From an uncultured Oscillospiraceae bacterium (lineage in GTDB: Bacteria > Bacillota > Clostridia > Oscillospirales > Acutalibacteraceae): DNA of 9,207 nt. Every line of letters starts with the position of its first letter. Position 1 is the stretch's first letter. The notes beneath the pieces were generated by a model. That model saw only the letters and a program-made list of their open reading frames with translations, was not told the origin of the DNA and searched no databases. The DNA lies in the NCBI GenBank assembly GCA_900554775.1, contig USIK01000029.1, positions 1 to 9,207 of the forward strand, read 5' to 3'. A program made the position numbers and the translations under genes. This document shows positions 1 through 7,224 of the stretch, one piece after another.

Positions 1-799
1 TAAAAAATCTTATGAGGATGCCATAAAATTAATGGCGACTGACGAGGGCAAAAGCGCAAGAAATTGGTGTTTTGGAATTGCAAATTACGATGAATTCGAT
101 GAAAATCAGTGCCTTGAAAAAGTAAATAATGCTTATGAAAACATCATTTTGGAGCTCGACATTAAAAAAGCAACCGAGGATGCTGATTTAGTGATTGAAT
201 CCATGACAGAAGACTTCAAAGCGAAAAAAGACCTTTATTTGCGCTAGACGCCAATTTTGCCTGAAAAAACAATTTTGGTTACTAATTCTTCGACGATGCT
301 CCCGAGCAAGCTTGCTAAGTTCACCGGAAGACCCCAGAAATTTTTAGCGCTTCATTTTGCAAATTCAATATGGAAAAACAACACAGCTGAAGTCATGAAG
401 CATTCAAAAACCAGCGATAAAGCTTTTGAAGAAGTGATAAAATTTGCCGAGGAAATAAAAATGATTCCTCTGCCGCTTAAAAAAGAAAAATCAGGATATT
501 TGCTCAATTCCATGCTCATTCCGCTGTTGTTTTCGGGGCTTGATTTGCTTGTTAACGGAGTTTCAGACTGCGAAAGCATTGATAAAGCCTGGGTTTTGGG
601 AACGGGTTCGCCGAAAGGGCCTTTCCAAATTCTCGACACAGTTGGGCTTAAAACCGCTTATGAAATAGTCAATATGTATGTTAAAATTCCTTCGTTTTTA
701 GCGCCTTATAACTTCAAAGGCATGGCCAAACTTTTGAAAAAATATATTGATGAAGGCAAGCTTGGAAAATCAAGTGGTGAAGGATTTTATAAGTACTAA
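1..799 (+). pseudogene. 3-hydroxyacyl-CoA dehydrogenase, 5' end outside the window, internal TAG stop
   Basis: NAD-dependent oxidation of 3-hydroxyacyl-CoA to 3-ketoacyl-CoA (fatty-acid or butyrate-type metabolism, cytoplasmic). The reading frame is open from base 2, so the start and the GxGxxG Rossmann loop lie upstream. Visible family marks are ADLVIE (end of the Rossmann fold), TNSST, the catalytic region LHFANSIWKNNTAEVM with its His and Glu, the C-terminal domain around GPFQILDTVGL, and the terminal GEGFYKY. The two halves (to 244 and from 248) are in one frame, separated only by TAG at 245-247. Family members, as I recall them, have Leu there, so one change TTG to TAG explains it. The downstream half could restart at TTG 257, but I see no ribosome binding site and it would lack the NAD domain. 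TAG is a true stop elsewhere (pheS), so recoding is unlikely. Probably a young pseudogene. Confidence 0.85.
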
Positions 800-880
800 A
801 ATTTAGTGCAAATTGTTATATAATTTGAACACTGCGTTAACTCTAATGTGCGAAATTACAAATATATTATGAAAATGAAG

Positions 881-960
881 TTCTCTCGAGGAATTTCCTA
901 AATTGCATTTGCTGATGATTTTTACGGTATGAGTAAGGTCATTGGCATTTTAATTTTTTT
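881..960 (+). promoter_or_regulatory. fluoride riboswitch (crcB motif), probably degenerate, with terminator
   Basis: The stretch 890-925 resembles the 3' half of the crcB-motif aptamer: GGAATTTCC, then TAAATTGC, then GCTGATGA followed by a T-rich stretch ending TAC. The family's 5' GGNGATGG box is not recognisable, which suggests erosion. The GATGA...TAC strand also forms a hairpin, 915-925 with 933-942 (one bulge and G-U pairs), followed by a T-rich run at 948-960. That gives the expected mutually exclusive aptamer/terminator arrangement. It lies directly upstream of a crcB-like gene, the classic target. Seen: the conserved core and the hairpin. Inferred: fluoride control. The degeneracy may mean it no longer switches. 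Confidence 0.55.
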
Positions 961-1248
961 ATGGTTAATTTCTTATTTGTTGGTTTTGGCGGGTTTATAG
1001 GCTCTGTGGCGAGATATTTGTTTAGTCAAATCCTCATTTTTGAAGGTCTGGCATTTCCTGTTCCTACTTTGATTGTGAATTTTATTGGTTTGTGCGGCGG
1101 CTTGACGACTTTTTCTGATTTTTTGCTTGAAACCTTTAGTATGATTGAATCCGGGAAAATATTGCTGGCGGGAGCTTATTGCTTTGCAAGTGTTGCGCTT
1201 AGTTTGGCGGGTGTATTTTTAGGGTTTAAAATGCTAGCAAATTTTTAA
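961..1248 (+). pseudogene. crcB: fluoride channel CrcB/FluC with internal in-frame deletion
   Basis: FluC/CrcB proteins are small four-helix membrane channels that export fluoride as dual-topology dimers, usually about 120-130 residues. This one has 95. The N-terminus (FLFVGFGGFIGSVARYL) is the first helix with its Gly and Arg motif, and FPVPTLIVNFIG matches the start of helix 2. The sequence then jumps straight to LCGGLTTFSDFLLETF, the conserved break and TTFS motif of helix 3, and ends with helix 4. About 35 residues covering the rest of helix 2, the loop and the start of helix 3 are missing at about 1087-1093, while the frame is kept. No ribosome binding site is seen: the ATG follows a T-run directly. 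Three membrane segments remain, so a working channel is unlikely. A naturally short homologue is possible but less likely. Confidence 0.75.
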
Positions 1249-1295
1249 TTGTTATTTTTGGTTTAAAAATTTAATAGAAAATAATTAATAATATA

Positions 1296-1324
1296 TTGAC
1301 AAAACATTATAAAATTGTTACAAT
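1296..1324 (+). promoter_or_regulatory. promoter of the leucine-rich-repeat gene
   Basis: The -35 box TTGACA (1296-1301) matches consensus exactly. A 17-base spacer leads to the -10 box TACAAT (1319-1324). The expected transcript start near 1331 leaves a very short leader before the AAAGGGGG ribosome binding site at 1334-1341. Confidence 0.8.
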
Positions 1325-1350
1325 TAAAATAACAAAGGGGGATGTTATTA

Positions 1351-2499
1351 ATGAAAAAATTTGTTGCTACTTTTCTTTCGGTTTTAATGTCGTTTTCTGC
1401 CGTAAGCGCGTTGCCTGAAACTAACGCTAGCTCCGCACAAAATGTTTCCTACAAAATAGTGAACGGAAAAGACGCTGTTTTGACGGAATTAAAGTTTTCG
1501 GAGCAAAAAAAGTTAAAAGGCCCGATTGAAGGCCGCTATAATATTATTGAAATTGCGGATAATGCCAGCAAAGTTAAAGTTGTTCCGGAATATTATGGTC
1601 GTGCCGATGTGGTTTCGTTTTGGTTGTTAGCCGCGGGGCTTATGTGTTCTCCATTTTTTATGTTTGCTGGTTTTTTGTTTGATAACCCTGACAACGTCCC
1701 GAAAATGGGTAAAATCAAAGGTAATAAATATGTTTATTCCGCAATAACTTCTGTGGATCTTCCTTATTGCAAAAAAGTTGGAAAAAACGCTTTCCTTAAT
1801 TGCAAAAGTCTTAGAACGGTGAATTTGCCTAAGTGCACTGCTTTGGCAAAAGAAAGTTTAGCATGCTGCCACAATGTCACAAAGCTTGACATCCCTGAAT
1901 GCTTGGTTTTAGATAATCCTTTTGGAATTAACACAAGCGACCATATACGCTACGAAGCATATGAAAAGCTCAAAGAATTAAATGCTCCAAAGTGCACAAG
2001 AGTCGAAAGCAGATGTTTTGGTGGTTTCGTGAACCTTGAAAAAGCTAATTTGCAGGGTGCTACTTCCATTGGGTGTGAAGGTTTTGCGCTGTGCAAATCT
2101 TTGAAAACCATTTCTCTTAACTCTTGCACTGAAATTCAAGAAAGCGCTTTTAAAAAATGCCGCTCTTTGAGGAATATAGACCTTCCTAACTGCAAAAAAA
2201 TTGGTCGTGGTGCTTTTGAAGGCTGCGCTAAGGTAAAAAAACTAAATGCACCGAAAGTGACCGAAATCGGCGCAGAGGCCTTTGGCGGATTTAAATGCCA
2301 AGAAGGCGAAAAAGTTTGGTTTTTCCCGAGTGATTTAGAAGAAGTTTATGTTCCAAATTGCAATTACATTGGCGAGAACGCTTTTGACGGTTGCAAAAAA
2401 TTGAAGAAAATAACTGTTTCGCACGATTGCAAATTCGCAAAAAATGCACTGCCTGATGAAAGAGTTCAAAATAATAAATTAGAAATTGTCAGGGTTTAA
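1351..2499 (+). CDS. BspA-type leucine-rich-repeat protein with signal peptide and internal membrane segment
   Basis: 382 residues from ATG 1351. This start fits the AAAGGGGG site (1334-1341) with about 9 bases of spacing, whereas ATG 1342 touches that site. Residues 1-21 form a signal peptide or anchor (MKKFVATFLSVL, with a possible cut after VSA). Residues about 87-110 form a second strongly hydrophobic segment. From about residue 135 to the end there are eight or nine repeats of about 22 residues of the type L..I.LP.C..IG..AF.GC, which is the LRR_5/BspA class known from host-associated bacteria and protists for adhesion or binding. Cysteines are very frequent and sit at fixed repeat positions. 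Own promoter and own terminator, so a single-gene unit. No cell-wall sorting signal is seen. The family call is firm; the ligand and function are unknown. Confidence 0.85.
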   Translation: MKKFVATFLSVLMSFSAVSALPETNASSAQNVSYKIVNGKDAVLTELKFSEQKKLKGPIEGRYNIIEIADNASKVKVVPEYYGRADVVSFWLLAAGLMCSPFFMFAGFLFDNPDNVPKMGKIKGNKYVYSAITSVDLPYCKKVGKNAFLNCKSLRTVNLPKCTALAKESLACCHNVTKLDIPECLVLDNPFGINTSDHIRYEAYEKLKELNAPKCTRVESRCFGGFVNLEKANLQGATSIGCEGFALCKSLKTISLNSCTEIQESAFKKCRSLRNIDLPNCKKIGRGAFEGCAKVKKLNAPKVTEIGAEAFGGFKCQEGEKVWFFPSDLEEVYVPNCNYIGENAFDGCKKLKKITVSHDCKFAKNALPDERVQNNKLEIVRV

Positions 2500-2521
2500 A
2501 CATAGAAAATTTGATTTTTAA

Positions 2522-2560
2522 AGTCTCATCTGCCAAATAACCGGCAGGTGAGATAATTAT
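2522..2560 (+). terminator. intrinsic terminator after the leucine-rich-repeat gene
   Basis: Eleven-base stem TCTCATCTGCC paired with GGCAGGTGAGA (one G-U pair) around an eight-base loop, followed by TAATTATTTTT. It lies 24 bases after the stop codon. Confidence 0.85.
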
Positions 2561-2619
2561 TTTTCGCGGTTTTAGCCTATTTGTTGGCAGCGTTTTTGAT
2601 CAAGTGCAATTTTTAGTTG

Positions 2620-2648
2620 TGGACTTTAACATGCAAAAATGGTATAAT
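2620..2648 (+). promoter_or_regulatory. promoter of pheST
   Basis: A perfect -10 box TATAAT (2643-2648) stands 17 bases after a weaker -35 box TGGACT (2620-2625, four of six matches). The leader of about 75 bases to the pheS start shows no T-box elements (no GGTGG-type anticodon-competing box and no terminator), although Phe-tRNA synthetase operons in Firmicutes often have one. Confidence 0.6.
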
Positions 2649-2732
2649 AAGACTGCTTTTGTATATAAAAACACAGGTAATATAATTAAACTGGCTTATT
2701 GAAAAATTGGCTGAAACCGAGGAGGACCATAT

Positions 2733-3757
2733 ATGAAAGATAAATTAAACGCAATTCTTTGCGATGGAAAAGAAAAAATTGAAAAAACAAAAACATTAGA
2801 TGAACTGCAAAATGTAAAGGCATATTTTATCGGGAAGCAGGGAGTTTTAACGGATATTTTAAAGTCTATTCCGCTTCTTGAAGTTTCCAAACGTGCTGAG
2901 GCTGGGCGCCTTTGCAATGAGACCAAAAAATCTATATCAGACATGATTGAAGCTCAAAAAGAAAAAATTTATATGAAGGAATCCGCAATATCGGAGGATT
3001 TCGATGTTACAGTCCCTGGAATTTTGCCGCCAGCGGGAACTTTGCACCCTATAACGCAGATGTGCTATGACCTTAATGATATTTTTCGTTCGATGGGTTT
3101 TGAAATATTCGAAGAATCAGATATAACTAGCGAACTTTATGCATTTGATAATTTGAATTTCCCTAAAAACCATCCTGCACGTGAAAGCATGGATACATAT
3201 TGGCTTAAATCAAACGGTGAATCCGGAAGCAAACTTTGCTTGAGGCCGCATTTAACGGGCGCAAGCGTTAGATACATGCAAACGCATGAGCCGCCTTTTA
3301 GGTTCGTTTACCCCGGCAGAGTATACCGCAATGAATCTACGGACGCTAGGCATGAAAGAGCGTTTTTCCAATATGAGGCACTAATTGTTGACCGCAATTT
3401 CACTTTTTCTTCAGGTAAATTACTTATAAAAAGCATTCTTTCGAAAGTGTTTGGCTGCGATGTTGATGTTAGAATGCGCGCAGGGTTCTTCCCGTTCGTT
3501 GAGCCGGGCTTTGAAATAGACATGAAATGTCTTGTTTGCGGCGGAAAAGGCTGCAGCGTGTGCAAACACGTTGGCTGGATAGAAATTATGCCTGGCGGAA
3601 CACCTCATCCGAACGTTCTGCGGGGTTAAACCCGGATGAATTTACCGGTTTTTATGTAAATATAGGGTTAGACCGTTTGGTTATGATGCGTTACGGTGTG
3701 GATGACGTAAGATTATTCCATAGCGCAGATTTAAGGTTTTTGAAACAATTCAGTTAG
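2733..3757 (+). pseudogene. pheS: phenylalanyl-tRNA synthetase alpha subunit, frameshifted near the 3' end
   Basis: Class II synthetase subunit that charges tRNA-Phe as an alpha2-beta2 complex with PheT. The start ATG has GAGGAGG 7 bases upstream. Residues 1-85 form the coiled-coil tRNA-binding arm. The catalytic core then shows motif 2 (PGRVYRNESTDARHERAFFQ) and the CxxC-rich segment CLVCGGKGCSVCKHVGWIE. The first frame runs to HPNVLRG and stops with TAA at 3627-3629. The normal tail (AGLNPDEFTGFYVNIGLDRL to FLKQF, motif 3) continues in another frame from about 3624 to TAG 3755-3757. Restoring 7 bases gives about 343 residues, the usual size. The stop overlaps the pheT ribosome binding site, so this is an operon. 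The gene should be essential, so a sequencing error, a second copy or programmed frameshifting must be considered. The active site is unusual (see findings). Confidence 0.9.
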
Positions 3758-3771
3758 GAGATGGCACGATT

Positions 3772-6207
3772 ATGAAAGTATCGTTAAATTGGGTAAAAGA
3801 CTATGTAGTGCTCCCGCAAGATATGGACATGGCTAAACTTGCGTATGATTTAACTATGTCAACAGTTGAAGTGGAAGATGTAAAGGACTTAAGCAAAAAT
3901 TTTGAAAATATAGTGCTGGGGGTTATAAAGGAAGTATTGCCACACCCAAATGCAGACAAACTGAGGGTTTGCAAGGTTGATATCGGCAGCGAAAACTACT
4001 ATGATATAGTTTGTGGCGGAACTAATTTAAGCCCAGAAATGAAAGTTGCAGTGGCTGTTCCTGGCGCGAGAGTCAAGTGGCACGGCGAAGGAGAACCAGT
4101 AAAAATTAAAAAAGCAAAATTGCGCGGCGTTGAAAGCTATGGTATGATTTGCGCGTCATCTGAAATTGGTTTGGGTGATTTATTCCCGGAAAAAAGCCAA
4201 GGGGAAATAGTTGATTTATCAGACTTTAATGCCCCTGCAGGAACTAACCTTGCCGAGGTTTTGGGGCTTAATGATGTGATATTGGAAATAGACGACAAAT
4301 CGCTCACCAACAGGCCTGACCTTTGGGGTCACTATGGAATAGCTCGCGAAATAGCAGCACTTTACGACCTTCCACTCAAAGAGTTTGCGCCGTTTGTGCC
4401 TCCTAAAGTAAAAAATTTGGAAGTAGACGTGAAAGAAACTTCGCGTTGCTTCAGATATATTGGAATGAAAATTGAAGGAGTTACTTTAAAGCCATCTCCT
4501 TTTGAAATCAAAAAGCGCATTTGGTGCGCAGGTTTGAAACCAGCAAATGCCATCGTGGATATAACCAATTATGTGATGCTCGCAGTTGGCCAGCCGGTTT
4601 ATGCTTTCGATGCAGAAAATGTGAGTGGTGCCATAACAGTCCGCTGCGCTAAAAATTCAGAAAAAATTGTGCTTCCGGGCGAAAAAGAGTTATCTTTATC
4701 GGAAAATGATTTGGTTGTTGCTGATGATAACGGCCCGATTTCTCTTGCAGGAATTATGGGAGGCAAAAAAGACGCCATTACCCCTAGTATGGGCAAATTT
4801 ATTTTGGAAATAGCAAGTTATGAACCCTCGGGCATAAGGCGCACCGAAATGCAATATGAATCAAGAACAGAATCTGCTACAAGATTTGAAAAAGGAATCG
4901 ACCCGCAACGTTGCGACATGGCATTATCGCTTGTTTCTAAGATTTTTTGCGAGGTTTTCGGTTCTATGCCGATAACGGAATATAGCGATGTTTATAGCAC
5001 GCACCTCCCGAAGAAAGAAATAGACGTTTCTCTTTCTTGGCTGGAAAGCCGCATGGGCAAACACATTGGAACTGACTACATAACCCGCAAACTTGAAAAG
5101 CTTGGATTTGAAGTTGAATTTAATGAAGATATTATGCATCTTACGGTTCCTTCATGGAGGGCTACCGGTGATGTTTCCATAAAAAATGACATTATGGAAG
5201 AAGTTGCAAGAATGTATGGCTTTGAAAATTTTGAGCCACTGCCGATCACAACTTCATTTAAAGGCGCAATAAACCAGCCTAAAACGGATTTAGACAGAAA
5301 AATAAGAGAATATTTGGCATTTAGATGCGGAATGAACGAAATATTTACGTATCCATGGGTTAATAACAAATATGTTAGTGCACTGTGCTTTGACACAGCT
5401 GAAATGTTATCCATAAACACTCCTCCGTCGCCTGATGAATGCTATATTCGTTCTTCGCTTTTGCCGAACCTTTGCAAATCAGTTTCTGAAAATTTGAGAA
5501 ATTTCAGTGAATTCGATATTTTCGAGTCTGCTCAGGTGTTTTCAAACAAAAAATTTGAAAGCAAATATAATCCTCTTGAAATTTTGCCTGTTCAAAGGAA
5601 AAATATTGCAGGAGCCTGCGTTGGTGATGCCAAGAATTTAAATTTCCTTTTCCGCAAAGCAAAAGGTATAGTGGAATCTATGCCCAGGTATGTTCACATG
5701 GAGCCATTGACATTTAAAAAGGCGGAAAAACCCGTTTGGGCAGATGACACAGTGTGGCTTAACATTATTCAAGGGGAAGAAATAGTAGGAAATTTAGCTC
5801 TTTTATCAAAAAAATCCGCACTAGGTTGCGGCGTGAAAAAGAGCATTGTGATGCTTTTTGAGCTTGATATAGATTCGTTAAAACCATACATGTCAAGAAC
5901 GAATAAATTCAAACATTTGCCGGAATATCCAATGGTAGAGTATGATTTATCGTTGATGTTTGATGCTTCAGTTAAATGGGAAAACATTTTTAACACTATC
6001 AAGAAAAATAGCAATGATTTGATCCATGGAATATATTTTGTGGATGAATACACAGGAAAACAAATTCCAGAAAATAAAAAATCAGTCACATTTAGAATGA
6101 TTATTGGCTCTTTCGAGAAAACTTTGACATCAAAGGAAATAAAAGACTGCGCAGACACTGTAATTAAGCAGTTGAAAAAATCATTGGGCGCTGCATATCG
6201 TGATTAA
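3772..6207 (+). CDS. pheT: phenylalanyl-tRNA synthetase beta subunit
   Basis: 811 residues, full length for the bacterial family (about 785-810). Beta subunit of the Phe-tRNA synthetase heterotetramer: it binds tRNA and hydrolyses mischarged Tyr-tRNA-Phe. Domains in order: N-terminal B1 (KVSLNWVKDYV), EMAP-like OB-fold tRNA-binding domain at about 40-155 (HPNADKLRVCKVD, IVCGGTN), B3/B4 editing domain at about 205-390 (DITNYVM, GQPVYAFDA, LAGIMGG, RTESATRFEKGIDP), B5 at about 405-475 (WRATGDVSIKNDIMEEVAR), the catalytic-like core, and a C-terminal FDX-ACB domain at about 715-808 (FKHLPEYPMVEYDLSLMF). AGGAG (3756-3760) serves ATG 3772, 14 bases after the pheS stop. All ten Trp codons are TGG. 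Intact, with no lesion seen. Confidence 0.97.
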   Translation: MKVSLNWVKDYVVLPQDMDMAKLAYDLTMSTVEVEDVKDLSKNFENIVLGVIKEVLPHPNADKLRVCKVDIGSENYYDIVCGGTNLSPEMKVAVAVPGARVKWHGEGEPVKIKKAKLRGVESYGMICASSEIGLGDLFPEKSQGEIVDLSDFNAPAGTNLAEVLGLNDVILEIDDKSLTNRPDLWGHYGIAREIAALYDLPLKEFAPFVPPKVKNLEVDVKETSRCFRYIGMKIEGVTLKPSPFEIKKRIWCAGLKPANAIVDITNYVMLAVGQPVYAFDAENVSGAITVRCAKNSEKIVLPGEKELSLSENDLVVADDNGPISLAGIMGGKKDAITPSMGKFILEIASYEPSGIRRTEMQYESRTESATRFEKGIDPQRCDMALSLVSKIFCEVFGSMPITEYSDVYSTHLPKKEIDVSLSWLESRMGKHIGTDYITRKLEKLGFEVEFNEDIMHLTVPSWRATGDVSIKNDIMEEVARMYGFENFEPLPITTSFKGAINQPKTDLDRKIREYLAFRCGMNEIFTYPWVNNKYVSALCFDTAEMLSINTPPSPDECYIRSSLLPNLCKSVSENLRNFSEFDIFESAQVFSNKKFESKYNPLEILPVQRKNIAGACVGDAKNLNFLFRKAKGIVESMPRYVHMEPLTFKKAEKPVWADDTVWLNIIQGEEIVGNLALLSKKSALGCGVKKSIVMLFELDIDSLKPYMSRTNKFKHLPEYPMVEYDLSLMFDASVKWENIFNTIKKNSNDLIHGIYFVDEYTGKQIPENKKSVTFRMIIGSFEKTLTSKEIKDCADTVIKQLKKSLGAAYRD

Positions 6208-6221
6208 AATATAAAAAAATT

Positions 6222-6252
6222 AAACACCGGCCATTTTCAGCCGATGTTTTTT
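6222..6252. terminator. shared bidirectional terminator between pheT and the immunity-like gene
   Basis: Ten-base stem AAACACCGGC with GCCGATGTTT (one C-A mismatch), with an A-run before it and a T-run after it. It can therefore end transcription of pheT from the left and of the convergent gene from the right. The stop codon of the minus-strand gene (6251-6253) touches its edge. Confidence 0.8.
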
Positions 6253-6622
6253 ATTTTGCTAATTTCCATACCAATAATTTACCTGTAGATTTTTCAATGT
6301 GAATTTCGGGCCCTCCACCGCCAATAGTATGCACCGAGCGCTTTATAGGTTCCCCTTCTGGAAGTGAAGCATGGTCAGATATAGCACATTTTTTAGAAGG
6401 TACTCTATAGTATACTATATATGTGTCACCTTCATCGGATACTTTAGGTATTTCTTCATATTTATCAAAATCCACCAGGCTGGTTCCATCATACAACTGA
6501 TGAGCTACAAATTCTCCTACTTCTAGTGCTTTTTCTTTGGATTCCACGGGTTTAGCGAAAATCAAATTATAAGTTTGCACCCAAAAAACTGTTGTTGAGT
6601 AATCTATCATTTGAAAAAACAT
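6251..6622 (-). CDS. NTF2-fold immunity-like protein
   Basis: 123 residues, no signal peptide or membrane segment, so probably cytoplasmic. The layout resembles NTF2-fold immunity proteins of polymorphic toxin systems: an N-terminal helix with AKPVESKEKALEVGEFVAHQ, a central strand TYIVYYRVPSK, and the C-terminal strand pair GGGGPEIHIEKSTGKLLVW, which is the most recognisable part. Such proteins neutralise a cognate toxin. The start is supported by AAAGGAG (6632-6638) with 9 bases of spacing, and a consensus promoter lies upstream. It sits 296 bases beyond the barstar gene on the same strand but has its own promoter. No obvious partner toxin is present. The family call rests on pattern recall only, and a general NTF2-like protein of other function is the alternative. 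Confidence 0.6.
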   Translation of the reverse strand: MFFQMIDYSTTVFWVQTYNLIFAKPVESKEKALEVGEFVAHQLYDGTSLVDFDKYEEIPKVSDEGDTYIVYYRVPSKKCAISDHASLPEGEPIKRSVHTIGGGGPEIHIEKSTGKLLVWKLAK

Positions 6623-6725
6623 GAATTTATACTCCTTTATTTTTCTATTTTCATGACTATTTTACAGCAAAGCCCTGCTTCTAAAATTTAATATTACTTT
6701 TATTGTTTTTATATATTTTATTAAT

Positions 6726-6754
6726 ATCATATTATAAATTTAACGTTTTGTCAA
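6726..6754 (-). promoter_or_regulatory. promoter of the immunity-like gene
   Basis: On the minus strand: TTGACA (6749-6754), a 17-base spacer, then TATGAT (6726-6731). Nearly perfect consensus. The untranslated leader would be about 95 bases. Confidence 0.8.
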
Positions 6755-6812
6755 ATTTTTTACCTTTTATGATTAAATAAAAAATACCTCAGTCAATTTG
6801 CCGGCTTATAGA

Positions 6813-6850
6813 GCAAAAAGCAACTATCTTTAAAACAGACAGCTGCTTTT
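6813..6850 (-). terminator. terminator after the barstar gene
   Basis: Minus-strand stem AAGCAGCTGTCT (6848-6837) pairs over 12 positions, two of them G-U, with AGATAGTTGCTT (6829-6818), followed by a T-run from the A-run at 6815-6819. It ends the barnase-barstar unit about 70 bases past the barstar stop. The flanking A and T runs would also allow function on the plus strand. Confidence 0.75.
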
Positions 6851-6917
6851 AGAGTTATACTTTTTATTGGTGAGAGGTTATATAAGCGGTTTACAGCCGG
6901 TAGTAATATTTTTACAA

Positions 6918-7224
6918 CTAATTTATTGTTTCATATTCAAAAAGTTTACCCCGTTTTGCGCAAGTTTTTACCATATCGTCAAGTATTTCATGAATCGTTT
7001 TCAAATACTTATTAAATTGATTATTCAATGTATGTTCACCAAACGCTTCAACTTTATCGGCATCACATTCACTCCAAAGTAAATCCCAATTTTTTTCCGT
7101 ACCACTCGGGGAAATTAAAAGATTTTCTTATTCTTTCGTGAATTTCTAATAAAGATTGACATCCTGTTAAATCTAATTTTATTATTTTGGGTGTGTCATT
7201 AAGTCTTTTCAATTCCTTTTCCAT
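6918..7224 (-). pseudogene. barstar-family ribonuclease inhibitor, one-base frameshift
   Basis: Barstar proteins bind and block barnase-type RNases in the cytoplasm. From ATG (7222-7224) the frame reads MEKELKRLNDTPKIIKLDLT, then GCQSLLEIHERIRKSFNFPEWYGK, the barstar N-terminal strand and first helix. It then breaks in a run of seven A (7090-7096 on the plus strand as T). Removing one A restores GKNWDLLWSECDADKV, matching the barnase-contacting loop of barstar (YGxNxDxLW). The frame then continues through helix ILDDMVKTC to GKLFEYETIN and TAG at 6918-6920. Corrected length is about 101 residues, normal for the family. Asp35 of classic barstar is kept, while the position of Asp39 is Ser. The start codon lies inside the 3' end of the toxin gene (26-base overlap), implying translational coupling. 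Missed by ORF callers because of the frameshift. Confidence 0.85.

Noticed and set aside
809..823. Palindrome CAAATT...AATTTG as dehydrogenase terminator
   Set aside because: The stem is only six A/T-rich pairs and no T-run follows.
2655..2732. T-box leader before pheS
   Set aside because: The leader is too short and lacks the conserved T-box sequence and terminator/antiterminator pair.
3527..3617. Separate small gene starting at 3527
   Set aside because: Its first 30 codons are an out-of-frame reading of pheS; only the part after about 3618 is real and belongs to pheS motif 3.
5076..6158. Minus-strand ORFs of 114 and 129 codons
   Set aside because: They lie within intact pheT in antisense and look like composition-driven shadows.
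6867..7082. Plus-strand ORF of 71 codons rich in Phe, Ile and Tyr
   Set aside because: It is the antisense shadow of the barstar gene and lacks a ribosome binding site.
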